Source: an uncultured Pelagibacteraceae bacterium
GTDB lineage: Bacteria > Pseudomonadota > Alphaproteobacteria > Pelagibacterales > Pelagibacteraceae
DNA length: 64,000 nucleotides
Direction of reading: 5' to 3'
Assembly: GCA_902614055.1 (NCBI GenBank)
Contig: CACMJX010000003.1
Location: 1 to 64,000, forward strand
Shown: positions 16,737 through 28,902 of the stretch, piece by piece
Layout of the letters: the number at the start of each line of letters is the position of its first letter
Numbering within the stretch: position 1 is the stretch's first letter
Translations under genes and position numbers: made by a program
Notes under the pieces: generated by a model
What the model was told of the DNA's origin: nothing
Databases searched by the model: none
Seen by the model: only the letters and a program-made list of their open reading frames with translations

Positions 16737-17657
16737 TTAATTCAAATCAGTGCCTTTAGTAATTTGGCTACCACGCAGAAATTCCTTAGTTTTTTGAACT
16801 GTTTTACCTTGTCTTTGTATCTCAATGATCTTTATTGAATTTTCACCACAACCAATTTCGAAATTATCTGATAAGACATATCCTGATTTTCCACTCAAAA
16901 TTGATTTTTCTGCTTTTAATATCTTGTATCTTTCACCTTTAAATTCAAACCAACCTCCTGGATTAGGATATAGACCATTAATTTTTCCAATTATTTTTAA
17001 ATTACTGTCCTCCCAATTTATTTTTCCTTCTTCCTTTTTAATTTTTTTTGCATATGTAGATTTGCTATGATCTTGTTCTTTAAAATTTGCTTTGTTATCA
17101 AATATATCATCAATATTATGTAGTATTTTTTCAGATGCTAAATTACTTAATCTTTGTGATAAATCCTCACTATTTTCATTTTCTAAAATATTTATAGAAT
17201 ACTGATTACATACGGGACCAGAGTCTAAACCCTCATTAATTTTCATTATAGAAATACCTGTTGATGTTTCATTATCCATAATTGCTCTTTGAATGGGAGC
17301 TGCACCTCGTAATTTTGGTAAAAGTGAATAATGAATATTTATCCATCCATATTTTGGAATTTCTAAAATATCTTTTTTAAGAATCTGCCCGTAAGCAACA
17401 ACGATACCTAAACTTATATTTTGTTTATGAAGAAAGTTTTTTTCTTCAGTATTATCTAATACAGTTGGAGTTCTAACAGGAATATTTAATATTTCAGCCA
17501 TTATATGAACAGGTGACTTATTTAATCTGTGCCCTCTATTCGATGCTACAGGTGGTTGAGTATAAACAACCTCAATATCAAAACCATTTTGATACAACGA
17601 TTTGAGTATTTGCCCAGAAATGTTGGGGGTGCCCATAAAAGCAATTTTTTTGCTCAT
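16737..17657 (-). CDS. fmt: Methionyl-tRNA formyltransferase
   Basis: Formylates Met-tRNAi from 10-formyl-THF for bacterial initiation. The 306 residues show the N-terminal KIAFMGTPNIS, the catalytic core WINIHYSLLPKLRGAAP with Asn107 and His109, and the partner block GISIMKINEGLDSGPV. A C-terminal OB-type tRNA-binding domain follows. The start overlaps the def stop by one base; def and fmt act in the same formylation/deformylation cycle. Confidence 0.96.
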   Translation of the reverse strand: MSKKIAFMGTPNISGQILKSLYQNGFDIEVVYTQPPVASNRGHRLNKSPVHIMAEILNIPVRTPTVLDNTEEKNFLHKQNISLGIVVAYGQILKKDILEIPKYGWINIHYSLLPKLRGAAPIQRAIMDNETSTGISIMKINEGLDSGPVCNQYSINILENENSEDLSQRLSNLASEKILHNIDDIFDNKANFKEQDHSKSTYAKKIKKEEGKINWEDSNLKIIGKINGLYPNPGGWFEFKGERYKILKAEKSILSGKSGYVLSDNFEIGCGENSIKIIEIQRQGKTVQKTKEFLRGSQITKGTDLN

Positions 17658-18178
17658 TAAACAATAATTCTATCAGGAGGATTTTTTCTTTTTGATAATT
17701 TTTTAACAATCATTGTTTTTTTCAATTTTGATAAGTAGTCTATAAATAAAATTCCCTCAAGATGATCCATTTCATGTTGTATGCAAGTTGCAAGGAGCCC
17801 ATCTGCTTCTAAAACTTTACTTTCTCCATTATAATCTAAATATTCAACCTCACAATATTTAGGTCTGTCAACTTCTGCAAAATAATCAGGAACAGATAAA
17901 CATCCCTCTTCATATGTTGTTTGTTCTTTATCTTTGTTTTTAATTATAGGATTTACAAAAAACATTGGATTTTTCTTTCCATCTTTTGAAATATCCATAA
18001 CAATTATTCTTTTAGGGATACCAATTTGAATTGCTGCTAAACCAATACCATTAGCTGCATACATTGTTTCCAACATGTCATCCATTAACTTTCTTTCTTC
18101 ATTACCCACTGCTGTTACTGGTTTTGAGACTTGTCTTAAAATCTTGTTAGGTTCAGTTATAATAGTTTTTATTGTCAT
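17657..18178 (-). CDS. def: Peptide deformylase
   Basis: Removes the formyl group from nascent proteins. The 173-residue metallo-enzyme has the three family motifs: GIGLAAIQIG (from residue 44; usually GxGLAAxQ), EGCLSVP with the metal ligand Cys93, and QHEMDHLEG with His135 and His139. It heads the def-fmt-truA unit. The envelope protein upstream ends 16 bp before the start. Confidence 0.97.
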   Translation of the reverse strand: MTIKTIITEPNKILRQVSKPVTAVGNEERKLMDDMLETMYAANGIGLAAIQIGIPKRIIVMDISKDGKKNPMFFVNPIIKNKDKEQTTYEEGCLSVPDYFAEVDRPKYCEVEYLDYNGESKVLEADGLLATCIQHEMDHLEGILFIDYLSKLKKTMIVKKLSKRKNPPDRIIV

Positions 18179-18194
18179 TATTGATTGAAGTATT

Positions 18195-19931
18195 TTAAAC
18201 TTTTAATGGAAGAATTTCCAACAATAGTTCGTTTCTCAAGCTAATTAATTTTGTTCTATTCATAACTTCAATTATAAAATTTAGCGATTCACTATTTAAT
18301 TCATTCAATTCTTTTTCACCAATAATCTCAACTAATTTTAATAATATCATGCCCGACTCCTTATTCTCTATCATTTTGTCATATTCAGAATTTAATTCAG
18401 ATTTATATTGAGAGAGTTCATCAATTTGATCTATTTGAATTCCATCTGATCTCAATGATTGCAATAATATTACATCTTTAAAGTTGAAAGAGTAATTTTT
18501 ATCTTTTTTCATCTTGGACAATAAATTATCAGTTAATTTTTGTGTTTTAGGTAAGCTTTGTTTGTTCAAAAAATAATTTAATACCTTCGATTGATGAAAA
18601 ACTTCATTATTAAACTTAATCTTATTTTTTCTATTTTCTTCAGTAATTAGATTATTTTGGTAGAAGTCAGAAAACTTTGAAGGAATTTCTTTTTTATCTA
18701 TTTTTTTTAATAACTTAGATAATTCATCATCAAATGATTTTTTAAAATTTGAAGTTTCAAAGGAGTTATTCAATTTTGATAACAGTGAAAGTTTATTTTC
18801 TAGATTATCGGTTAGTAAAAACCTCTGATACATTAGAGCTCTTCCTTCATAATCTGTTAAGTTTTTTAATGCGACTTCATAATTAATAAGGTCATCAATC
18901 TCAAATTGGAATTTTTTGTACAAATTCAACAGATCACTTTCATCAAAAATACCTTCACTAGTTGCTTTCTCTAAAAATTTAACCTGATCAATATCACTGA
19001 GATTAAAATCATTTAAATTTTTAAGCAAATTTGAGTTAGACAAATATTTCCAAATAAATTCATCAGACTCGACAGATGGATAGTATAAAAAATTCTTATC
19101 TGTTTTATGAGATAGGTGAAAATAAAGAACATTTTCATCAGACAATATAAAGTTATTATCCTCATATCCCATCAATACTTCAAACTTTTTAACAAAAAAG
19201 TCATTCAAAGAATCTAGCTCAGAATTAAGATCAAACAATAACTGAGCCTCATCTTTTTTATTCTGAGTTATTAAACAATAGATTTTGAAATAAGTTAGGT
19301 ATTCATCAGTTATTAAACTTAAACTATCAATAACAGAGCATGAATTTTCTATTTTGTTTAATGACAGGTAGTAATCAGCTACATGTTTTATGAGTCTTTC
19401 TTTATCTTTTATTGATGAATTCTTTTGAATAAATTCTTCAACTAAATCAAAATCTTTTTTTTTAATAAGATGATCAAGTGTAAAATTTTCGAATTCGTTT
19501 AATGAAAAATTTTGATTTGGAACATAAGAGTTTGTTAACAATGCTACATCCATTAACCTTTCAGAAAAACTTGATAAATTTTTTGACTGTATTTTTTCCA
19601 GTAACTTTTTAATTTTTACTCCATCTGTTGTTGACCACATATTTAAGTTTAGATCATTGTCATCAGGGTCAAATAATCCAGCCAATAAAATATTAGAATT
19701 GTCTAAATTTTGATCTACTAAAATATTCTCATCAGAAAGTTTTACTTTAACGCCTTCAAGCTGGTCTGTATTGATAGATGTGCCTACATTATTTTTTGAA
19801 TCACTTTTTTTAATCTCTTTTTTTTCTATTTCTGACCAAATCTCTTTAACTTCCTGAGCCTGGGCTGGTAGATTAATCAAAAAAATAAAAGCAGAAATTA
19901 AAATCTTACTTAATTGTTTTGAAATTTTCAT
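18195..19931 (-). CDS. Uncharacterised exported protein (578 aa)
   Basis: Begins with a clear Sec signal peptide: basic MKISKQLSK, a hydrophobic stretch, and an AQA-type cleavage site near residue 25. The mature part is helix-rich, acidic and leucine/asparagine/lysine-rich, with a conserved-looking block FDPDDNDLNLNMWSTTDG near residues 85-103 and later repeated helical pairs that could be degenerate TPR-like repeats. There are no enzyme motifs and no other membrane segment, so it is probably periplasmic. It overlaps the start of its reading region with a small membrane protein gene upstream (26 bp). I do not recognise a named family. It may be a diverged version of a conserved alphaproteobacterial exported protein. 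Confidence 0.72.
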   Translation of the reverse strand: MKISKQLSKILISAFIFLINLPAQAQEVKEIWSEIEKKEIKKSDSKNNVGTSINTDQLEGVKVKLSDENILVDQNLDNSNILLAGLFDPDDNDLNLNMWSTTDGVKIKKLLEKIQSKNLSSFSERLMDVALLTNSYVPNQNFSLNEFENFTLDHLIKKKDFDLVEEFIQKNSSIKDKERLIKHVADYYLSLNKIENSCSVIDSLSLITDEYLTYFKIYCLITQNKKDEAQLLFDLNSELDSLNDFFVKKFEVLMGYEDNNFILSDENVLYFHLSHKTDKNFLYYPSVESDEFIWKYLSNSNLLKNLNDFNLSDIDQVKFLEKATSEGIFDESDLLNLYKKFQFEIDDLINYEVALKNLTDYEGRALMYQRFLLTDNLENKLSLLSKLNNSFETSNFKKSFDDELSKLLKKIDKKEIPSKFSDFYQNNLITEENRKNKIKFNNEVFHQSKVLNYFLNKQSLPKTQKLTDNLLSKMKKDKNYSFNFKDVILLQSLRSDGIQIDQIDELSQYKSELNSEYDKMIENKESGMILLKLVEIIGEKELNELNSESLNFIIEVMNRTKLISLRNELLLEILPLKV

Positions 19932-20088
19932 TTGGTAAGATTTTTTTAATTTGTTTGTCTGGAGCTGGCAAATTAATCTGGTTAATCACAATAATGCCAA
20001 ATACAATTATGCAAATTGCTATTATAATTTTTAAAATTGTCCCTAAGCTAAAAATTTTGTCTTTACTTGTATTTTTTGTAAATTGCAT
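19906..20088 (-). CDS. Small single-span membrane protein (60 aa)
   Basis: Starts MQFTKNTSKDKIFSLG, followed by a strong membrane helix (about residues 18-38) and a short tail containing NLPAPDKQIKKILP. The ATG at 20086-20088 is chosen because the upstream extension of this frame would overlap aroK on the opposite strand. The last 26 bp overlap the exported-protein gene, so the two are translationally linked and may work together at the inner membrane. No family recognised. It is divergent from aroK with 55 bp between start codons. Confidence 0.65.
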   Translation of the reverse strand: MQFTKNTSKDKIFSLGTILKIIIAICIIVFGIIVINQINLPAPDKQIKKILPNENFKTIK

Positions 20089-20143
20089 ATAATTTAATAA
20101 TTTCAAAATAAGACATATTTGTGTTTTTTCAATATAGAAACTC

Positions 20144-20656
20144 ATGAAATCAAATAAAAATATTGTATTAATCGGAATGATGGGATCCGGCAAATCATCA
20201 ATTGGCAAAATTTTGTCAAAAAAATTAAACCTAACATTTATTGATATTGATCAAAAAATTGAAGAAACTGAGGATTCTAAAATATCAGAAATTTTTGCTA
20301 AATATGGAGAGAAATATTTTCGTAAAATTGAAGAGAAAATATCTTTAAAATTTCTGAGTTCAGAAAATTCTGTAATATCTTTAGGTGGAGGAGGTTTTAT
20401 AAATGCCTCAATCAGAAAAATGTGTAAGAAAAATTGTTTATCTTTTTGGCTAGATTGGAAAAATGAAACAATAATAAAAAGGATATTTAAGAGCAAGAAA
20501 AGACCATTAGTAATAAATCTTACAAAGGGTCAAATTAACAATTTAATAAAAGAAAGATCAAAATTTTATAGCATGTCAAATTATAGGATTAATTGTGATA
20601 AATTAGACAAAGTTGAAATTATAAATAAGATATTAGATATTTATGAATACAAATAA
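20144..20656 (+). CDS. aroK: Shikimate kinase
   Basis: Phosphorylates shikimate in the aromatic amino-acid pathway. The 170 residues carry Walker A GMMGSGKSS (11-19), the shikimate-binding DIDQKIE block, FRKIEEK and SLGGGGF, and the lid region with KKRPLV. It overlaps aroB by 14 bp; aroK-aroB pairs are widespread. Confidence 0.96.
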   Translation: MKSNKNIVLIGMMGSGKSSIGKILSKKLNLTFIDIDQKIEETEDSKISEIFAKYGEKYFRKIEEKISLKFLSSENSVISLGGGGFINASIRKMCKKNCLSFWLDWKNETIIKRIFKSKKRPLVINLTKGQINNLIKERSKFYSMSNYRINCDKLDKVEIINKILDIYEYK

Positions 20657-21746
20657 AATCTCAATTAAAACAAGCACTAAGAACTACCCAATTGTAATTG
20701 GAAGAAATTTAATAGGTAAAATTGATAAAATTTTAAAAGCAAATCATTTAAAATTTGATAAATGTTTAATAGTTACAGACAAAAATATTCCTCAAAAGTT
20801 TAAAAGAATTTTATACAAAAAGTTAAAAATAAATAAAATTTTTAAAATAGAAATAACTGCATCAGAAAAAAACAAAAATTACCGAACAATTGAAAAAATT
20901 CATACAGTTTTATTTAAAAAGAGGTTTAATAGGGAAGACTGTGTTATTTCTTTTGGTGGAGGAATTATTGGAGATATAGTTGGTTTCGCATCAAGTACAT
21001 TTAAAAGAGGCATGAAATATGTAAATATTCCTACAACTTTACTATCACAAGTAGACTCATCCATAGGAGGCAAAACAGGCGTAAATAACAAATTTGGAAA
21101 AAATTTGATTGGAAGTTTTTATCAACCTGATTTAGTTGTTTCTGATATGAATATTTTAGCTTCTTTACCAGAAAGAGAAATTATTTGTGGATATGCTGAA
21201 ATATTAAAAAGTAGTATTATAGATAATTTTAATAATTTTCTTTATTTAGACAAAAATTTAAAAAAAATTTTAAAATTAAAATCACCTTTCATTGAAAGAT
21301 CTATAATTAAAAGCTGTAATTTAAAAAAAAGAGTTGTAGAAAAAGATGAGAACGAGAAGAACTACAGAAAGGTATTAAATTTAGGTCATACCTTTGCTCA
21401 TTCATATGAGTCTACTTTAGACTTTTCTAAAAAATTAAATCATGGAGAAGCTGTAATTTTAGGTATTAAAAATGCGGTAGAATTTAGTTTTAAAAGAAAA
21501 TTTTTATCAAAACAAAATTTTAATATTATTATAAATCATATTAATAAAATTGAGATGAAACCAAAAATTGAAAAATTATTTAAAAAAAAACATGTATCTA
21601 AAATTATGAATTTTATGAGAAGCGATAAGAAAAATAACTCAAATAAAATTAACCTGATTTTAATAAAAGATTTTGGAAAGATAATAGTTGACTTTCAGAT
21701 CAGTCCTTCAGATTTAAAAAAATATATTTCTAACAGTTTAAAGTAA
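20643..21746 (+). CDS. aroB: 3-dehydroquinate synthase
   Basis: Converts DAHP to 3-dehydroquinate using catalytic NAD and zinc. The 367-residue protein shows SFGGGIIGDIVGF, the PTTLLSQVDSSIGGKTGVN block, and the zinc-ligand regions GYAEILKSS, LGHTFAHSYE and LNHGEAV. It is convergent with bolA and overlaps it by 9 bp at the 3' ends. Confidence 0.97.
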   Translation: MNTNKISIKTSTKNYPIVIGRNLIGKIDKILKANHLKFDKCLIVTDKNIPQKFKRILYKKLKINKIFKIEITASEKNKNYRTIEKIHTVLFKKRFNREDCVISFGGGIIGDIVGFASSTFKRGMKYVNIPTTLLSQVDSSIGGKTGVNNKFGKNLIGSFYQPDLVVSDMNILASLPEREIICGYAEILKSSIIDNFNNFLYLDKNLKKILKLKSPFIERSIIKSCNLKKRVVEKDENEKNYRKVLNLGHTFAHSYESTLDFSKKLNHGEAVILGIKNAVEFSFKRKFLSKQNFNIIINHINKIEMKPKIEKLFKKKHVSKIMNFMRSDKKNNSNKINLILIKDFGKIIVDFQISPSDLKKYISNSLK

Positions 21747-21998
21747 TTTGATCTGCAATGAATGAATATAATTTTTTAATTCATTATCTAAAATTTTATA
21801 AATAAACCTTGTTGAGTATAGCTTACTTTTATTCTTTAATTCATCAGACTCAATCGAAAGAATAATGTGAAATTTTCCATTTTCATTAGACTTGTGATTT
21901 TTGTGCAAAAATGATTTGTCCTCTATATAAACTTTCGAAATACAATCCTGCGACAAAATTTTTTTTTCTACAGTTTCAATTAGTTGATTAATGTTCAT
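21738..21998 (-). CDS. BolA family protein
   Basis: An 86-residue class II KH-like fold protein of the BolA/IbaG group, thought to work with monothiol glutaredoxins in iron-sulphur handling. The pattern KVYIEDKSFLHKNHK, then GKFHIILSIESDE, and a C-terminal IHSLQIKLL matches the family skeleton, though the usual RHR is replaced by TRF. Its start codon is only 20 bp from the divergent J-domain gene. bolA next to a J-protein and cobST is a known alphaproteobacterial order. Confidence 0.83.
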   Translation of the reverse strand: MNINQLIETVEKKILSQDCISKVYIEDKSFLHKNHKSNENGKFHIILSIESDELKNKSKLYSTRFIYKILDNELKNYIHSLQIKLL

Positions 21999-22018
21999 TT
22001 TATAAAGTATTATATATC

Positions 22019-22552
22019 ATGAAAAACATTTGTGATTGGAATAATTGTTCAGAGGAAGGTCTTTTTAAAGCACCTAAAGAAAGAGATAATAGCAAAGATT
22101 ATAGATTACTATGTTTAAATCATGTTAAAGAATTTAATAAAAGTTGGAATTATTTTGCAGGCATGAGTGATCAACAAATAGTGGATTTTTTAAGGTCTGA
22201 CATGACTTGGCATAAACCAACTCAAAGTTTTAGTTCATCTGACAATTTTTTTAAAGTTCTTTGGAGTAATGCTTTGAAAGATGAGATGGATAAATTTAAA
22301 TTTAATAATGATTTTAATAATATGAATAAATTTAAATTTAACAACAATGATTTAAAAGCTTTTAATATATTAGGTATCAGCGTTGGATTAAAATGGGAAA
22401 AAGTTCAAGAAAAATTTAAAAAGCTTGTTAAAAAATTTCATCCTGATATGAATTCTGGAAATAAAAAATTTGAAGACAAGCTTAAAGTAATAACTTTAGC
22501 TTATACTCAATTAAAAAATACTTATAAGGATAAAATTGACGCCAAATATTAA
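22019..22552 (+). CDS. J-domain (DnaJ-like) protein
   Basis: A 177-residue protein with an N-terminal cysteine-containing block (Cys5, Cys10, Cys32; ICDWNNCSEEGLFKAPK) followed by FNKSWNYFAGMSDQQI. An Asn/Lys-rich linker repeats KFKFNN twice. The C-terminal J domain has the HPD motif in KKFHPDMNSG, so it should stimulate an Hsp70 ATPase. This C-terminal-J architecture beside bolA and cobS recurs in alphaproteobacteria. It overlaps cobS by 17 bp. Confidence 0.88.
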   Translation: MKNICDWNNCSEEGLFKAPKERDNSKDYRLLCLNHVKEFNKSWNYFAGMSDQQIVDFLRSDMTWHKPTQSFSSSDNFFKVLWSNALKDEMDKFKFNNDFNNMNKFKFNNNDLKAFNILGISVGLKWEKVQEKFKKLVKKFHPDMNSGNKKFEDKLKVITLAYTQLKNTYKDKIDAKY

Positions 22553-23510
22553 CCATACCCCTGACATTAAATTATCTATTAAACAAACTTTTGGTATTGA
22601 AAGTGACATGGAAGTTGATGCATTTTCAAAATCAAGTGAGTATGTCCCAGAGATTGATAAAACTTATAAGTTTGATAAAGATACAACATTAGCTATTTTG
22701 TCAGGATTTTCTTTTAATAAAAGAGTCTTAATCCAAGGATACCATGGAACTGGTAAGTCGACTCACATCGAACAAATTGCTGCTAGGCTAAACTGGCCTT
22801 GTATAAGAATTAATCTTGATAGTCATGTTAGTAGGATTGACTTAATAGGAAAAGATTCTATCGTAATCAAAGATGGTAAACAGATAACTGAATTTAAAGA
22901 GGGAATATTACCTTGGTCAATTCAAAATCCTGTGGCCTTAGTTTTTGATGAATATGACGCTGGAAGACCGGATGTAATGTTTGTTATTCAAAGAGTACTA
23001 GAGTCAGAAGGTAGTTTTACTCTATTAGACAAAAATAAAGTAATTAAACAAAATAAATTTTTTAGACTTTTTGCAACAACAAATACTGTTGGGCTAGGTG
23101 ATACAACTGGATTATATCATGGGACACAACAAATTAATCAGGGACAAATGGATAGGTGGAATATTGTATCTACATTAAACTATCTTAGTTTAGATAAAGA
23201 AATGGAAATTATATTAGGCAAGAATAAAAATTTAAATAATCCTAAAGGTAAAGAGCAAGTTTCAAATATGATAAAAGTAGCTTCACTAACGAGAAAAGGT
23301 TTTATGGCTGGTGATATATCGACAGTAATGAGTCCAAGAACAGTTTTACATTGGGCAGAAAATTCTGAAATTTTCAAAGATATTGGATATGCATTTAGAG
23401 TAACATTTTTAAACAAATGTGATGATGCTGAGAAGAATACTATTGCTGAATATTATCAGAGATGTTTTGGGGAAGAACTGCCAGAGTCAATGATCAATAT
23501 TCAAATTTGA
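22536..23510 (+). CDS. cobS: CobS-type AAA+ ATPase
   Basis: A 324-residue MoxR-type AAA+ protein closely resembling the cobaltochelatase subunit CobS. It has the N-terminal [20 protein letters not shown] block, Walker [10 protein letters not shown] (68-76), [14 protein letters not shown], Walker [15 protein letters not shown], and a sensor region [18 protein letters not shown]. The start is TTG at 22536, with AAGGA five bases upstream; it fits CobS N-termini better than the internal ATG. It is coupled to the J-protein (overlap) and to cobT (TGATG). The rest of the B12 pathway is not in the window, so the true client may not be a cobalt chelatase. Confidence 0.88.
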   Translation: MTPNINHTPDIKLSIKQTFGIESDMEVDAFSKSSEYVPEIDKTYKFDKDTTLAILSGFSFNKRVLIQGYHGTGKSTHIEQIAARLNWPCIRINLDSHVSRIDLIGKDSIVIKDGKQITEFKEGILPWSIQNPVALVFDEYDAGRPDVMFVIQRVLESEGSFTLLDKNKVIKQNKFFRLFATTNTVGLGDTTGLYHGTQQINQGQMDRWNIVSTLNYLSLDKEMEIILGKNKNLNNPKGKEQVSNMIKVASLTRKGFMAGDISTVMSPRTVLHWAENSEIFKDIGYAFRVTFLNKCDDAEKNTIAEYYQRCFGEELPESMINIQI

Positions 23511-25303
23511 TGAATAAAGAAGATAGTATCAAAGAAAAATTTAAACAAGCGCTTCAATCAACTTACAAGGTAATTTCAGATGACTATAAAGCTGTTAAAA
23601 ATAAAAAAAATGAAGAAAAAGTTATTGATATTGGAGAAATTGAAAATATTAATGATAAAAATCAATTTAAAAAACTGAGGGCTGAGACAGATTCTGAGGC
23701 TTTAAAAAGAAGATTTTCAAACAGAAAATTATTAGATAAAAACAATCCACAGAATCCATCATGCAGAACACTATACCAACTTGCAGAAAAGATGAGATAT
23801 GAATTACTTGGCTCAGAGATGTTAAAAGGAATTTCCAAAAATTTCAAAGACAATTATAAAAATAGACTTCAATATTTGAAGCAAGAAAAAATAACAAAAA
23901 AGGAAGATACAAATATTATAGATGCTTTTGAAATTTATATGACAAACAAGTTTTTTGATGTCGAATTATACCCAGAAAATAATGAAATTCTTAAATTTTG
24001 GGAAAAAGATTTTAACAAGTCAATAGATAAACACTTTAAATTTTTAAAACAAAATCTAGAAAATCAAGAAGTGTATAATGCTAAATTTTCTGAAATTTTA
24101 GAAAGTATGGATATATTTGAAAATAATGACACAACTGAAAAAGAAAATGAAGAAAATGATGACAAGCAAGATCAAAATAATTCTAATAACAATGAGAACA
24201 AAGATAATGATGACTCTAGCAAAACAAGTGAAGATGAAAATATAAGTCAGGGACTGGATAGCGAGGATGATGTAAATGAGTTTAGGCTTGAAGATCAACT
24301 TGGTAGTGAAAATAACGAAGACTCAAAGTCAGAAAATATTATACAAAAAAAAAATTTAAGTGTAAGCGATAAAGAATATAAAATATTTACTACTGAATTT
24401 GATGAAGTTGCGAAAGCAGAAAGTCTAGATACAGCTGAGGAAATTCAAAAACTCAGAAAAAATTTAGATCAACAACTTACAAGTTTCCAAGATTTAATTA
24501 CTAAGTTAGCAAATAAATTACAAAGACAATTAATGGCAAAACAAAATCGATCATGGGAATTTGATCTAGAAGAAGGATTGTTAGATAGTTCAAAATTACC
24601 TCGAATTATCATTGATCCGTATAATTCATTATCGTTTAAAAAAGAAAAAGATTTAGACTTTAAAGATACAATTGTAACTCTTTTAATTGATAATTCTGGG
24701 TCAATGAGAGGAAGACCAATAACAATAGCTGCAATATGTGCTGATATTTTATCCAGAACTTTAGAAAGATGCTCAGTTAAAGTCGAAATACTCGGTTTTA
24801 CCACGAAAAATTGGAAAGGTGGTAAAAGTCGCCAAGAATGGAATAGATTGGGTAAAAAGAAAAATCCTGGACGACTTAATGATTTAAGACACATAATTTA
24901 CAAAGGTGCTGATTCTCATTGGAGACAATCAAAAAAAAATTTGGGATTGATGCTAAAGGAGGGTTTATTAAAAGAAAATATAGATGGCGAAGCAATAACT
25001 TGGGCATTTAATAGATTAAAAAAAAGGAGAGAGGAAAGAAAAATCCTAATGGTTATTTCAGATGGCGCACCAGTCGATGACTCAACATTGTCAGTAAATT
25101 CAGGAGATTTTTTAGAGAAAAATTTAAAAAAAATTGTAAAATTTATTGAGAATAAAAGTGAAGTAGAAATATTAGCTATAGGAATTGGTCATGATGTATC
25201 TCGATATTATAAAAAAGCTATAAAAATTTCTGATGTGCAAGAACTTGGGGATGTTATGATAGATCAATTAAGCGGACTATTTGAAAATAAAAAGCTTCAC
25301 TAA
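23510..25303 (+). CDS. cobT: CobT-type von Willebrand A protein
   Basis: A 597-residue partner of CobS. The N-terminal helical domain includes [15 protein letters not shown], the middle linker is very acidic and Asn-rich (about residues 200-275), and the C-terminal vWA domain has the MIDAS motif [12 protein letters not shown] plus [10 protein letters not shown] and [13 protein letters not shown]. This layout is that of CobT. The start is the ATG at 23510, overlapping the cobS stop; the frame extends upstream but inside cobS. It converges with the histidine kinase gene with a 4-bp overlap. Confidence 0.88.
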   Translation: MNKEDSIKEKFKQALQSTYKVISDDYKAVKNKKNEEKVIDIGEIENINDKNQFKKLRAETDSEALKRRFSNRKLLDKNNPQNPSCRTLYQLAEKMRYELLGSEMLKGISKNFKDNYKNRLQYLKQEKITKKEDTNIIDAFEIYMTNKFFDVELYPENNEILKFWEKDFNKSIDKHFKFLKQNLENQEVYNAKFSEILESMDIFENNDTTEKENEENDDKQDQNNSNNNENKDNDDSSKTSEDENISQGLDSEDDVNEFRLEDQLGSENNEDSKSENIIQKKNLSVSDKEYKIFTTEFDEVAKAESLDTAEEIQKLRKNLDQQLTSFQDLITKLANKLQRQLMAKQNRSWEFDLEEGLLDSSKLPRIIIDPYNSLSFKKEKDLDFKDTIVTLLIDNSGSMRGRPITIAAICADILSRTLERCSVKVEILGFTTKNWKGGKSRQEWNRLGKKKNPGRLNDLRHIIYKGADSHWRQSKKNLGLMLKEGLLKENIDGEAITWAFNRLKKRREERKILMVISDGAPVDDSTLSVNSGDFLEKNLKKIVKFIENKSEVEILAIGIGHDVSRYYKKAIKISDVQELGDVMIDQLSGLFENKKLH

Positions 25304-26577
25304 AGACTAATTAGATCTTTATTAGACCACTCTATTTTAATTTCTGCACCACCTCTGGTTTCTGAATTCCTAATTAAAAGTTTTGCTTTGTTTTTTTCTA
25401 ATAAAGTTTTACCTATAAATATACCTAAGCCCAACCCTGCTTTTGTTTTATTTTTATATTGCAATGATTTTATATATGGATCGCCAATTTTGGATAATAT
25501 ATCTTTTGGAAATCCCAAACCATCATCTTCGATAGATATCGAAGAATTTTCACTATCACTTGTTATTGAAATATAAATATTTTTTTTAGCAAACTTATTT
25601 GCATTTCCAATAAAATTTCTTATACCATAAACAACTTCGATTAATTTAGAAATCTCAAAAGAATTATAATTCTGCTCAGCATTGATGATAAAATTTTTAT
25701 CTGATATTTCTTTAAAAGAGTTCACAATTTCTTTAACATAATTGTGTAGAGTAATATCCTTATCTATAAAATCATCTTCAATTACAGGGTTTAAAGATAA
25801 TTTTTTTAATATTTCATTGCATCGATCAACTTGACTTACAAGGAGTTCAATATCTTTTTTTAATTCTTTATTATTTTTAAAATTATTATACAAATCTTGA
25901 GAAATAATTTTTATTGTTGAAAGTGGTGTACCTAAAGAATGAGCAGCTGCTGCAGCTTGTCCACCTAGTGATACTAACTCATTTTCTTTTGAAATAACTT
26001 CCTGAATTTTATCTAACGCATCTTTTCTAACTTTTGACTCATTTCCAAATGTTAGAGCAAAAAAACTTAAAAAAATGAGTGCAATAATTAAGGCAATAGG
26101 AACTGAATAATAATAGTAATTACTAAAAATGTATTCATTTAATGGGGAAGGTAATTCTTGGTGATAGAAAGTAAGTAAAATTATTGAGAAAATTGTCAAA
26201 AATATTAACAAAATATTTGTTTTAATACTTAAGCTATTTGACGCAAATATACTTGGTATAATCAAAAATATTGAGAATGGATTTATAGTACCTCCGGTTA
26301 AATAAAGTAAAAAACTTAATTGTATAATATCAAGAGTAAGAAAAGTTAAAGATATTTTTTCTTGTAACTGATTTTTTTTAAAAAAATAAAATAAGAAGAT
26401 GTTACTCAAAGCACCTATTAAAACTATAATATTTGCTAGTAAAAAATTAAATTCAAATTTAAAGAAGAATGCTACAACATTTATAGTAATAAATTGACCT
26501 ATTACACCTATCCACCTTAAATTGACGTATGTAATTTTATTTAAGTGCGATGATTTGGAATTGCTACTTAACTCCAT
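25300..26577 (-). CDS. RegB/PrrB-type sensor histidine kinase
   Basis: A 425-residue membrane kinase. Five or six N-terminal membrane helices include the quinone-site heptapeptide GGTINPF (residues 95-101) that marks the RegB/PrrB redox sensors. The H box is [14 protein letters not shown] with His213; the next helix holds Cys253 in QVDRCNEIL, a region that in RegB carries a redox-active cysteine. The ATPase part has GNANKFAKK and [11 protein letters not shown], with GLGLGIFIG. The usual response regulator RegA is not adjacent. The gene starts 3 bp after gyrB ends and is probably transcribed with it. Confidence 0.83.
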   Translation of the reverse strand: MELSSNSKSSHLNKITYVNLRWIGVIGQFITINVVAFFFKFEFNFLLANIIVLIGALSNIFLFYFFKKNQLQEKISLTFLTLDIIQLSFLLYLTGGTINPFSIFLIIPSIFASNSLSIKTNILLIFLTIFSIILLTFYHQELPSPLNEYIFSNYYYYSVPIALIIALIFLSFFALTFGNESKVRKDALDKIQEVISKENELVSLGGQAAAAAHSLGTPLSTIKIISQDLYNNFKNNKELKKDIELLVSQVDRCNEILKKLSLNPVIEDDFIDKDITLHNYVKEIVNSFKEISDKNFIINAEQNYNSFEISKLIEVVYGIRNFIGNANKFAKKNIYISITSDSENSSISIEDDGLGFPKDILSKIGDPYIKSLQYKNKTKAGLGLGIFIGKTLLEKNKAKLLIRNSETRGGAEIKIEWSNKDLISL

Positions 26578-26580
26578 TAA

Positions 26581-28644
<2,064 letters not shown>

Positions 28645-28810
28645 TTATAAGGATTTAATCTTTTATACCATTTTTGAAATTTTAAATAAAATCTCTTATA
28701 ACTGTAAGCTTAAATTAGTAAGCAACATCAACGATAATATCTGTTTTTTTAAAAAAATTTTCTAATGTTTGAAATTTTTGAATAAAAGCCATTTTTAGGT
28801 TGAAAATTTA

Positions 28811-28900
28811 TGGCGGAGAGAATGGGATTCGAACCCATGATAGAGTTTCCCCTATACACGCTTTCCAAGCGTGCGCCTTCAACCACTCGGCCACCTCTCC
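28811..28900 (-). tRNA. tRNA-Ser (anticodon GGA)
   Basis: A 90-nt class II tRNA with acceptor GGAGAGG/TTCTCTCC, anticodon stem CACGC/GCGTG around loop TTGGAAA (anticodon GGA), a long variable arm (TATAGGGGAAACTCTATC), T arm with GGTTCGAATCC, and encoded CCA. It starts two bases after the lepA stop, so it is probably cut from the lepA message. Confidence 0.97.
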
Positions 28901-28902
28901 AT

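Noticed and set aside
24469-24894. A 141-codon frame opposite cobT
   Set aside because: It is antisense to the conserved vWA domain and has no protein-like pattern.
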